Shown: positions 32,792-41,000 of the stretch, one piece after another
How positions within the stretch are numbered: position 1 is the stretch's first letter
Layout of the letters: every line of letters begins with the position of its first letter
NCBI RefSeq assembly: GCF_013186535.1
Contig: NZ_JABMCZ010000003.1
Coordinates: 992,001-1,056,000, forward strand
Direction of reading: 5' to 3'
Origin: Nocardia terpenica
Lineage (GTDB): Bacteria > Actinomycetota > Actinomycetes > Mycobacteriales > Mycobacteriaceae
DNA: 64,000 bases
Notes under the pieces: generated by a model
What the model was told of the DNA's origin: nothing
Databases searched by the model: none
Seen by the model: the letters and a program-made list of their open reading frames with translations, nothing else
Position numbers and translations under genes: made by a program

Positions 32792-33790
32792 CTATCCTGC
32801 GGCGCAGGGTATGTCGGCAACGTCCGCGGCCCGCGCTTCGGCCGCGTCGCGGTGGTGTCGGTGGGTGAAGGTGCGGCGGTAGGCGGTGGGGGTGGTGTTC
32901 AGGGTGCGGCGGAAGTGCAGGCGTAGGTTGGCGGCGGTGCCGAGTCCGCAGGCCCGGGCTACCCGGTCCACCGAGTGGTCCGTGGTTTCCAGGAGTTCGC
33001 GTGCCTTGCCGAGGCGGGCGTTGAGCAACCATTGCAGCGGGGTCGTGCCCGTTTCCTCGGTGAAGCGGCGCATGAAGGTGCGTTGCGAGAGGCCCGCGTG
33101 CCGGGCGAGCACGCGCAGTGTCAGTGGTTCGTCGAGCCGTTGCAGGGCCCATCCCCGGGTGCCGGACAGCGACGCCGCGCCGGAGCTCGCCACCGGAACC
33201 GGTACGTACTGGGCCTGCCCTCCCTCGCGATGCGGGGCGGCGACCAGGCCGCGAGCGATCTGGTTGGCCACCACCGCCCCCAGGTCGCGGCGCACGATGT
33301 GCAGGCACAGGTCGATGCCGCAGCACACCCCCGCCGAGGTGAGTACGTCGCCCTCGTCGACGTAGAGCACGTCGCGGTCGACCCGGACGGACGGGAAGTC
33401 CCGCTCGAGGTCGTCGATGTGGTTCCAGTGCGTGGTGGCGTGCAGCCCGTCCAGCACGCCCGCGGCGGCGAGTGCGAAGGCGCCCGTGCAGATCGACACC
33501 ACCCGCCGACCCCGGTCCCGGGCCTCGGCGAGCACGCCGAGCGCGGCCTCCGGCGGCCGGTGCAGTGGCTCGAATCCCGGCACGATCACGGTGTCGGCGT
33601 GACGAACCTGCTCCAGGCCCCCGCCGGGGATCAGGGCGAAGTCCCCGGTGGTGGCCACCTGCGAGTCGAGCGCGCACACGGTCAACTCGTAGGGAGTCTC
33701 CGGTCGGGAATTGAAAATCTGTGTGGGGATGGCCAAGTCGAGCGGGGTGACCCCGTCCAACGCCAACACAGCGACTCGATGTACCGCCAT
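32792..33790 (-). CDS. GlxA family (DJ-1/PfpI plus AraC) regulator
   Basis: The 332-residue protein joins an N-terminal class I glutamine amidotransferase-like (DJ-1/PfpI) domain to an AraC-type DNA-binding domain. The amidotransferase-like elbow is VVSICTGAFALAAAG. The AraC part is LRVLARHAGLSQRTFMRRFT, then GTTPLQWLLNARLGKARELL and RACGLGTAANLRLHFRR. Many relatives sense nitrogenous or amide compounds. The gene is divergent from an HD-domain gene and a RidA-like gene, and probably activates them. Confidence 0.92.
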   Translation of the reverse strand: MAVHRVAVLALDGVTPLDLAIPTQIFNSRPETPYELTVCALDSQVATTGDFALIPGGGLEQVRHADTVIVPGFEPLHRPPEAALGVLAEARDRGRRVVSICTGAFALAAAGVLDGLHATTHWNHIDDLERDFPSVRVDRDVLYVDEGDVLTSAGVCCGIDLCLHIVRRDLGAVVANQIARGLVAAPHREGGQAQYVPVPVASSGAASLSGTRGWALQRLDEPLTLRVLARHAGLSQRTFMRRFTEETGTTPLQWLLNARLGKARELLETTDHSVDRVARACGLGTAANLRLHFRRTLNTTPTAYRRTFTHRHHRDAAEARAADVADIPCAAG

Positions 33791-33862
33791 GGCAAGATCC
33801 TAACGGAATGGGGCAAATTTGCCACTCGCCAGGTCAGGGCTGTGACGGCCACTCTGGAGGCC

Positions 33863-34537
33863 ATGACCGGACCTACCCGCGAGGCGGCCGCCGATGTGAT
33901 CGCGCTGCCCGGCACGCCGCTCACCAACGCGGTCGTGAACCTCCTCCGACCTGTGGTGACACCGTCGGTGTTCAACCACAGCATCCGCACCTATCTGTTC
34001 GCCCGGCTGGTGGCCGCTCGCCTCGCCCTGGTCGAGGGCCGCGACTATCGCGACGATCTGCTGTTCGCCGCGTGCGCGATGCACGACCTCGGCGTGGCGT
34101 CGGACGGCCCGCACCATCAGCGATTCGAGGTCGAGGGCGCCGACCGGGCCGCCGACTTCCTCCTCGCACGCGGGGTGCCCGCGGCCGCCGCCGACGAGGT
34201 CTGGCAGGCCATCGCCCTGCACACCTCCCCGGGCATCGCCGAACGCCGTGGCACGCTGTGCGTACTGGTCCGCGAGGGCGTCGCGCTCGACTTCGGCGGC
34301 CCGCTCGGCGCCGACCACACCGAAGCCCTCACCGACGCGCAGGCCGCCGCCGTCCACGCCGCGTATCCGCGGTTGGACATGATCCGCTCGCTCACCGACG
34401 CGATCGTCGCGCACGCCGCGAAGAACCCGAACAGCGCGCCCCGGTACGCGATTCCCGGTGAATTCCTCCGCGAACGCGAGGCTTTCGGCGAGACCCGCCT
34501 GGAGCGGGCCTGCCGATCGTCGCGATGGGGCAACTGA
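33863..34537 (+). CDS. HD domain protein (cyanamide hydratase-like)
   Basis: The 224-residue protein has the HD metal-binding pattern: FNHSIRTYLFARLVA, the HD pair in FAACAMHDLGVASDG, HQRFEVEGADRAADFLL and ALHTSPGIAERRG. The layout matches the group that includes fungal cyanamide hydratases and related bacterial HD hydrolases rather than ppGpp synthetases. ATG 33863 has GGAGG only two bases upstream, so GTG 33842 is a serious alternative. It is followed by a RidA-type gene, and both face the GlxA-like regulator. A nitrogen-compound detoxification role is an inference. Confidence 0.78.
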   Translation: MTGPTREAAADVIALPGTPLTNAVVNLLRPVVTPSVFNHSIRTYLFARLVAARLALVEGRDYRDDLLFAACAMHDLGVASDGPHHQRFEVEGADRAADFLLARGVPAAAADEVWQAIALHTSPGIAERRGTLCVLVREGVALDFGGPLGADHTEALTDAQAAAVHAAYPRLDMIRSLTDAIVAHAAKNPNSAPRYAIPGEFLREREAFGETRLERACRSSRWGN

Positions 34538-34576
34538 CGTCTCGAATTCAACCTACCGACAAAGGAACTCACCGCA

Positions 34577-34990
34577 ATGACCATCCACACCGTCGAAATC
34601 CCCGAGGGCTCCGCGGTTTTCGGGCAGACCACCAGCGCCTTCGCCCGCTTCGGTCACTCCGCCGCCGTCCGCGCGCACGGCCACCTGTTCATCGCCGGAC
34701 AGATCGGCCGCCGCCCCGACGGAACCGTCGCCGAAACCATCGGGGAGCAAACCGAAATCGCCATCCGGCGCATCGAGGAGATCCTCCGACTGGAAAACCT
34801 CGACCTCACCTCCCTCGTCGACGTCACCAGCTACCACGTCGACATCCACCGCCACCTGCCCGGCTTCCTCGAGACCAAGCAACGCCTCATCACGGCCCCC
34901 TACCCCGCCTGGTCCCTGATCGGCATCAGCGGCCTCGCCAGCCCCGACCTCCTGATCGAAATTCGCGCGACGGCAACGTATCCCGAGTAG
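34577..34990 (+). CDS. RidA/YjgF family protein
   Basis: The 137-residue protein shows the RidA fold motifs: HSAAVRAHGHLFIAGQIGR, EIAIRRIEEILRLENLDLTS, VDVTSYHVDIHRHLPGF and the terminal LIEIRATATYPE, which contains the imine-binding arginine. RidA enzymes hydrolyse reactive enamine/imine intermediates; divergent members act on other small amides. CAAAGGAACTCACCGC precedes the ATG. It is the second gene of the HD-RidA unit next to the GlxA-like regulator. Confidence 0.9.
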   Translation: MTIHTVEIPEGSAVFGQTTSAFARFGHSAAVRAHGHLFIAGQIGRRPDGTVAETIGEQTEIAIRRIEEILRLENLDLTSLVDVTSYHVDIHRHLPGFLETKQRLITAPYPAWSLIGISGLASPDLLIEIRATATYPE

Positions 34991-35015
34991 GACGTGCCCT
35001 CGGGGCCGGGCGCGG

Positions 35016-35861
35016 CTACACGCGCACGGTGGTGATGTCGGCGAGCCGGGCGACCTCGTCGAGATCGTCCGTGGCGGGGACGAAAATGAGTTCGTCGATG
35101 CCGAGGTCGGTGTAGTCGGCGATGGATCGGTTGATCATTTCCGGGGTGGTGCACAGCACCACGTTGGCGGCGATGGCCTCGGGAGCCATCCGGTAGAAGT
35201 CTCGGATGTTCGCCCGGGCGGTCTCGGCGTCGCCGAGTGCGAAGTAGGCGAGTGCGACGAGTTTCGGGGTGCCCTGGCGGCCCGCCTGCCGCCAGGCTCG
35301 TTGCGCCGCTTCGAAATTGGGTGTGGTCATGGCCGCCGGGAGCGTACCGCCGATGTAGCCCTCGCCCCAGCGCGCCATGCGGTCTATCGCGGCCGCGGCG
35401 GAGCCGCCGAACAGCATGGGGACCTGCCGGGTCCCCGAGGGCACGGCCGGGTTCGGTCCGGTGCCGCCCCATACGTCGCGGTAGGTCGCCAGGTCGGCAT
35501 CCAGCCGCGCGCCGCGGCCACGGAGTCCGTGCCCGGGGACGGTGAATTCCTCCTCGCGCGATCCGATCCCGATGCCGAGCGTGAGGCGGCCGCCGGAGAC
35601 ACCGTCGATGCCCGCGATTTCCTTGGCCAGCAGGGCGCCGGGCCAGGTCGGGGCGAGCAGGACCGCGCTGAGCAGGCCGATCGTCGTGGTCGCCCCCGCC
35701 GCGGCCGCCAGCGCGACGGTGTCGCTGAGGCCCGGATACGCGTAGCGCCCGATCGTGGCGAGCGTGGAGAACCCCGCCTCCTCGGCCCGTGCCGCCCAGC
35801 GCGGGACGATCGCCGTGTCGACATTGCGCACCTGATTCGGAAGTCCGATGCCTATGTGCAC
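35016..35861 (-). CDS. Luciferase-like (LLM) flavin/F420-dependent oxidoreductase
   Basis: The 281-residue protein is a TIM-barrel LLM-class oxidoreductase: VHIGIGLPNQVRNVDTAIVP, PGALLAKEIAGIDGVSGGRL, TLGIGIGSREEEF and PMLFGGSAAAAIDRMARWGE. LLM proteins use either FMN or coenzyme F420, and the sequence does not decide which. The start is a GTG with AGAGAGGAA nine bases upstream. It is divergent from a MarR-type gene with 116 bp between starts, so it is a likely target of that regulator. Confidence 0.88.
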   Translation of the reverse strand: MHIGIGLPNQVRNVDTAIVPRWAARAEEAGFSTLATIGRYAYPGLSDTVALAAAAGATTTIGLLSAVLLAPTWPGALLAKEIAGIDGVSGGRLTLGIGIGSREEEFTVPGHGLRGRGARLDADLATYRDVWGGTGPNPAVPSGTRQVPMLFGGSAAAAIDRMARWGEGYIGGTLPAAMTTPNFEAAQRAWRQAGRQGTPKLVALAYFALGDAETARANIRDFYRMAPEAIAANVVLCTTPEMINRSIADYTDLGIDELIFVPATDDLDEVARLADITTVRV

Positions 35862-35909
35862 AACCAATTCCTCTCTGTAGTTGGCGCGCATCGGACACTA
35901 CGAGGCGAG

Positions 35910-35943
35910 ATAGTTTGAGTCAAGATGATTTGGGATCAACTGA
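35910..35943. promoter_or_regulatory. Candidate MarR operator region
   Basis: The AT-rich block between the divergent LLM and MarR genes contains TTGA-G-TCAA followed by TTG-GGAT-CAA, two small dyads one helical turn apart. No better symmetric site is seen in this promoter. Confidence 0.4.
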
Positions 35944-35977
35944 TATGAACTTGGCCTAACCGGCCGGGCGGGCTACC

Positions 35978-36472
35978 ATGCACCACATGGAGACTTCACG
36001 GCTGTCCGATGCCGGAGCGAACGGTCGAGCCTCCGACGCGCCTACTCGCCCGGGCAATCTCGCCTTCCTGCTGCACGCGGCGAACGCGCGAATGACGGAC
36101 CACCTCGACCGCGCCGCGGCCGAGATCGGGCTCAGGGACATGCGGGACTGGCTCGTCCTCGCCGCGCTGGCCGACGGGGAGCAGGCGAACCAGCTCGAGC
36201 TGAGTCGCATTGTGTGCGTGGACAAGTCGACCCTGATCAGCGTGCTCGACCGCCTCGAGCGGCAGCGGCTCGTCACGCGCACCGTCGCCCCGACGGACCG
36301 CCGCGTGCGCATCCCCCGTATCACCGCCGCCGGTAGGCGCGCGCACGCCAAATTCGCCGTGGCCCGCGACGCCGCCGAGGCCCACGCGTTCGACGGTGTC
36401 CCCGATGCTCAGCGAAAGCTCGTGCTGAGCCTGTTGGCGCGGTTCGCCGAGCGCGAGATCGCCGGAGCCTGA
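35978..36472 (+). CDS. MarR family regulator
   Basis: The 164-residue protein has the MarR fold: LRDMRDWLVLAALADGEQ, ANQLELSRIVCVDKSTLISV, LDRLERQRLVTRTVAPTDRR and VRIPRITAAGRRAHAKFAVA. A short hydrophilic N-terminal extension precedes the domain, and an in-frame ATG at 35987 is an alternative start. It is divergent from the LLM oxidoreductase gene, which it probably represses. It converges with the lipoprotein gene, with seven bases between stops. Confidence 0.88.
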   Translation: MHHMETSRLSDAGANGRASDAPTRPGNLAFLLHAANARMTDHLDRAAAEIGLRDMRDWLVLAALADGEQANQLELSRIVCVDKSTLISVLDRLERQRLVTRTVAPTDRRVRIPRITAAGRRAHAKFAVARDAAEAHAFDGVPDAQRKLVLSLLARFAEREIAGA

Positions 36473-36479
36473 ACCGGTC

Positions 36480-37049
36480 TCACTGTCGAGGCGATGGCCG
36501 TGCCGACGGCGCGACCGTCGTTTCCGCGAAAACCGTTGAGCAGGACAGGCGCATCGTCACCACGGAATCGTTCAGGCCGTTCAGGGCCTGCTGTACCGAT
36601 TGGACCGCACCCTGTGCCGGGGCCGCACCCGTGGCGGCCTGGTCGAGTTGGTCCAGGGCCGTGTGCAATCGGCCGCCCGCGGTGGCTACGCCGATGAAGG
36701 CGCGTTTCGAGGATTCCGAAGTCATCGGGGCGGCAACGGATGTCAGGTCCGAGTTGATGCGGGCCGCCAATTGACTGCCCGCTCCGACGCGCTTGCGAAC
36801 CTCCGCCAGATCGCCGTGCTCGGAGGCGGGGCCGATGCCGCCGAGCTGGTCCGACAGGCTTCGGAAGGTGTCTTGCAGGTTGCCGATCACCCGGGCCCCG
36901 GCGGTGCAGTCGGCGGTGTCGGGGTCGGGGGGCTGGGGGGCCGCCGTGGTGTGGTGGGTCGAGCATCCGGCCAGTGCGGCGATGCTCACGGTGGCGAAGA
37001 CCGTGAGCATCGCCGTCCGGCCCGCTCGGCTCGCGGGGGCGAGGGTCAT
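36480..37049 (-). CDS. Putative lipoprotein, 189 residues
   Basis: The protein starts with a lipoprotein signal: basic TLAPASRAGRTA, a hydrophobic core MLTVFATVSIAALAG and a lipobox LAGC near residue 30. The mature part is a helical domain (DTFRSLSDQLGGIGPASEHG, VRKRVGAGSQLAARINSDLT, LHTALDQLDQAATGAAPAQG) with few motifs. It is not recognisable as a substrate-binding protein. Its ATG overlaps the stop of the 181-residue gene (ATGA), tying it to the cluster with the giant membrane protein. It ends close to the convergent MarR gene. Function unknown; an outer-leaflet anchored partner of the cluster is inferred. Confidence 0.8.
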   Translation of the reverse strand: MTLAPASRAGRTAMLTVFATVSIAALAGCSTHHTTAAPQPPDPDTADCTAGARVIGNLQDTFRSLSDQLGGIGPASEHGDLAEVRKRVGAGSQLAARINSDLTSVAAPMTSESSKRAFIGVATAGGRLHTALDQLDQAATGAAPAQGAVQSVQQALNGLNDSVVTMRLSCSTVFAETTVAPSARPSPRQ

Positions 37050-37591
37050 GAGATCACGCTGTTCCACGGGGCCATGAGCTCGTCGTAGACGCTCTGCTCG
37101 AAGCCGCCCTGGCCGATCAGGTCGCACAGCACGGTGGCGGTGGCGGCCTGGCTGACGGCGGTCAGGGTGCCGATCGAGCCCAGCGATTGCAGCACCGTGC
37201 TCAGGTCCGCGGACGAGCCGGTGGGCGAAACCGCCTGGCCGACAACCAATCCGGCGGTTTGCAGATTCCTGGAGCGGCCGAACTGCTTGGCCGCCTCGGC
37301 CGCGATCTGCATGGGTGCGCGGGCGGTCTCGCCCTTCGTTCCGCCGCCGAGTCCGGCCAGCAGTCCGGCCAGCCCGCCGTCGCCGGAGGTATTGGCGAGC
37401 GAGGACAGCCCGGCCTGCATCTGCTGGGCCGCATGGGAATTGAGGCGCTCCCGCTCGTCGGCGCTGAGCTGCGCCGCGCGTTCGACGAGCGCCATGACGG
37501 CCCGCCACTGGGGGCCGTACAGGTACTCCAGATGGAAAACGGCAGCGGCGGATTCGGACTGGGTGTCGTAGCTGTTCGCGGTGGTGTCCAT
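37046..37591 (-). CDS. Unknown protein of the envelope cluster, 181 residues
   Basis: I do not recognise a domain. The sequence is helical: AAAVFHLEYLYGPQWRAVMA, LVERAAQLSADERERLNSHA, then a glycine-rich linker (LAGLLAGLGGGTKGE), then APMQIAAEAAKQFGRSRNLQ and a C-terminal part that is moderately hydrophobic. There is no signal peptide. It is translationally coupled to the lipoprotein gene by a 4-bp overlap. A hairpin element separates it from the 94-residue gene upstream. Confidence 0.72.
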   Translation of the reverse strand: MDTTANSYDTQSESAAAVFHLEYLYGPQWRAVMALVERAAQLSADERERLNSHAAQQMQAGLSSLANTSGDGGLAGLLAGLGGGTKGETARAPMQIAAEAAKQFGRSRNLQTAGLVVGQAVSPTGSSADLSTVLQSLGSIGTLTAVSQAATATVLCDLIGQGGFEQSVYDELMAPWNSVIS

Positions 37592-37655
37592 GGATACTCC
37601 TCGGGTTGCGCTGAATCGGGTTGTGGGAGAACAACGGCCGGGCTATGCCCGGCGC

Positions 37656-37688
37656 GTGGGTCCCGGCGCGTTTTTGGCCGGGACCCAC
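37656..37688. repeat. Dispersed hairpin element, copy 2
   Basis: GTGGGTCCCGGC (37656-37667) pairs perfectly with GCCGGGACCCAC (37677-37688). The loop GCGTTTTTG is the T-rich orientation of the family. It lies between two genes of the same strand, so it could attenuate expression inside the cluster. Confidence 0.88.
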
Positions 37689-37692
37689 ACCG

Positions 37693-37977
37693 TCATGCGA
37701 GGGCGTGCAGGGCGGACATCAGGGCGTCCTGCACTGCGGGGAGGAAGCCGATATTGGCGACGAGGGCGAAGCCGACCCCGGCGCGGATGCGGCGGTGACG
37801 GTTCCACCAGCCCGTCGGGCCGGGGCGAGAGCCGTTGTGGCACAGCCTGATCGTCTCGTCCTCGGTGGCGTTCTCGGCGTAGTAGCCGAAGCTCACCGCC
37901 GCAGTGCGTGGGTCGAGCAGTCCGGCCCGCGGATCGAGGACGTTCGGTCCGTTCGCGGCGTATCCGGTGTTCAGCAT
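37693..37977 (-). CDS. Unknown protein of the envelope cluster, 94 residues
   Basis: No family is recognised. The N-terminal half is polar (NGPNVLDPRAGLLDPRTAAV, FGYYAENATEDETIRLCHNG). After a Trp/Arg-rich hinge (GWWNRHRRIR) a single hydrophobic segment (AGVGFALVANIGFLPAVQDA) could insert in the membrane at the C-terminal end. GGAG lies eight bases before the ATG and only 31 bp separate it from the giant protein gene upstream, so it is probably co-transcribed. Confidence 0.65.
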   Translation of the reverse strand: MLNTGYAANGPNVLDPRAGLLDPRTAAVSFGYYAENATEDETIRLCHNGSRPGPTGWWNRHRRIRAGVGFALVANIGFLPAVQDALMSALHALA

Positions 37978-38008
37978 GGTTGTCTCCGTTCGTTCGCCGG
38001 GGCGGCCC

Positions 38009-41000
38009 TCAGAGGGCGACCTCGAGGATCTTGCGGGTGTCGGTGGCGTGCACGGAGCCGTCGGCGGCGTCGACCCCGACGAACGGGATCTCGGCGTGCG
38101 CGGCGGCCGGGGCCTTGGAGTGCTGCGGCGCGGGGGCCAGCAGCTTCACCAGGGACGCGACGAACTGGTCCAGGCTGGCATCGTCCGGGATCAGATCGTC
38201 CAGCAGCTGCGATCCATTGGGCGCCACCCCGCCGGTCGAACCACCCAGCGGCCCACCCTGATCGCGCAGCGCCCGCAGCAGCGAGATGACATACGACCGG
38301 AACGGCGGGCTCAGCAGGAAGGCCGCCACCAGCGCGGCAACCGTCACCGCGGCAACCGCCAGCGCAACCGCCCCGGCCCCGGTGATCCCGGTGACCGTCG
38401 CGAGGAACGCCGCCAACGGAACCCCGATCGCGGTGGCCCCCAACGCCCCCAGCCCGAGAGCGATCGGCCCACCGATCACGGCCGTAGCCAAGGCCGCCAG
38501 AGCCGCAACGATCGGGACACCGACAACCGCGGCGGCCAGGACCGCCAGTCCGCCGACAACAGCAGTTGCCAAGGCGGCCAAGGCCGCAACGATCGGGACA
38601 CCGACAACCGCGGCGGCCAGGGCCGCCAGTCCGCCGACAACAGCAGTTGCCAAGGCGGCCAGTGCGGCAACGATCGGTGCGCCGATGACGGCGGTGGCGA
38701 GGGCTGCCAGTGCGGCGACAATCGGTCCGCCGATGACGGCGGTTGCCAAGGCGGCCAAGGCCGCCACGATCGGCCCGCCGAGGACGGCTGCGGCGAGAGC
38801 GCCCAGTGCGAACACGATGGGGCCGCCGATGACCGCTGCCGCCAGCGCGCCCAGTGCGAAGACGATCGGTCCGCCGATTACCGCGGTTGCCAAGGCGGCC
38901 AAGGCCGCAACGATCGGTGTGCCGACCACGGCCGCCGCCAGGGCGCCGAGCACGCCGCCGATGCCGACCAGTGCGACCGGCACGCCGATCACCAGGAGGG
39001 TCGCCACCGCGGCCAGTGCGAGCAGGCCGAGCAGGGCCGCCGGGATGCCGATGCCGAGCAGCGGCACGGACAGCACCGCCAGTACCGCCGCGCCGACACC
39101 CAGCGCACCGAGCCCGAGCACCCCGACGGGGATGCCGATCACCACGGCCGCGGCCAAGGCGGCCAGTGTCAGCAATCCGATGAGCGCCAACGGAATTCCG
39201 ATGGCGAGCACGGGAGCGGCCAGCAGGGCGAGCACGGCCGCGCCGCCGAGCGCCACCGCGCCCGCGCCGAGGGCCAGCGCACCCACCACGCCCGCGCCGA
39301 TCACCGCGCCCGCGGCGACCAGCGCCAGCGCGCCCAGACCGGCCGCGGCCAGCACCGGCAGCAGCGCCGCGGCGGCCAGCCCGCCGAGGATCCACAGCGC
39401 GGCGAAGTCGAACGGCAGGCTCACCAGCCACGCGGTGATCTCCAGGGCCTTGAAGGCGAGGAACAGGCCGCCGCCCAGCAGCACGCCGAGGAACGGCAGG
39501 CCCAGTAATCCGAACGCCTGCACCGCGATCGCGAGGAAGGCGCCGAGGAACGCGGCCACCGAGAACGGCGCGAACAGCGCACCGATCGCCAGCGCGATGA
39601 TCGGCGACAGCGCGGTCGACACGATCGGCGCGAACGGACCGGCGAGCAGGAACGGCAGCGTGAGCACCGCGGCCAGCGCCAGCGCCACGACCCCGACCGG
39701 AACCATGGCGATCAGCGCCGCGAGCCCGACGACGGCCGTGGCCAGCAGGCCCACCACCGACACCGCGCCGGTGAGCAGCTCGCCCGCGGCGACGATGGCC
39801 AGAATCGCGGCGCCGCCCACGACCAGCGCGGCCAGTCCCACCGGAATGCCGACGATCAGGAACGGCGGGAACAGTGCCGACGCGGCCACGAAGGCCGTGA
39901 CGATGGCCCCGAGCGCCACGAACAGTCCGGCGCCCAGCAGCGGCATCAGCGTGGCGGCCACCGCCGCCAGCCCGAGCGCGACCAGCGCGGAACCACCCAG
40001 CGCCGTGAGCGTGATGAACAGCTGGCCCGCCAGCAGCAGCGGCAGCGCGAGCAGCGCGATCGGCGGGTTGATGACGATCAGCGCCACCAGGGTCAGCGTG
40101 AGCGTCGCGAAGCTGAGCGCGCCGACCAGCAGCCCACCGGCGAACGTGGCCAATACCGCCGCGGCCGCCCACACGAACGCCCCGGCCGACAGCACCAGGA
40201 ACGGCACCCAGGTGAAGACGAAATCCAGTGCGGCCAAACCCATCACGGTTGCCGACACGATGGCCAGGAACGCGGCCACCAGCGGCACCAGCAGCGGAAT
40301 GGCGTACGGCATGGTGATCATCGCGATGAGGGTCGCGAACGCCGTCGCCCCCGCCCAGGCGGTGGCCGCGAGCAGGAACAGGCTGGTGCACACCGAGATC
40401 AGCACACCCGCCAGGCCGAGCCCGCCGAACAGGAAGGCCAGGCCGAGCGCGCCCGGAACGCCGACCAGCACCAGGAACGCCAGCGGCGCCAGCAGCGGGC
40501 CGACCACCGGCACCGCGAACACCAGGAACAGCGTGGCCACGATTCCGGCCAGCACCGCCACACCCGAGGCGATCGCGCCGACCGCGGTGATCAGCAGTCC
40601 GCCCGCGGCGGCCAGGAACCACGCGGCCACCAGCGCGGCCAGCCGGATGGCCTCGGCGAACAGGGCCAGCACCAGCAGCCCGCCGACCGCGACCGGAGCC
40701 ACGATCATCAGCGCGGCGAGGCCGACCACGAACATGGCGGCGACAATGAGCCCCGCCGCCAGCCCGGCCGCGGCGAACAGCGCCAGCGCGGCGACGCCGA
40801 GCACCGCCAGGATCGGCAGCGAGAGCAGCCCGAACGGGGTGAACAGCGAGGCGATCCCGATGGCCACGGCCAGCGCCGCCGCGATCGCGAAGGCCACGCC
40901 CAACACGCCGAACGTCGCCAGGCCGGTGAGCAGCGTGCCGACCACCAGAATGCCGAGCGCACCGACGGTGAACGCCAGCGGCGCGGTGATCAGGCCGAGT

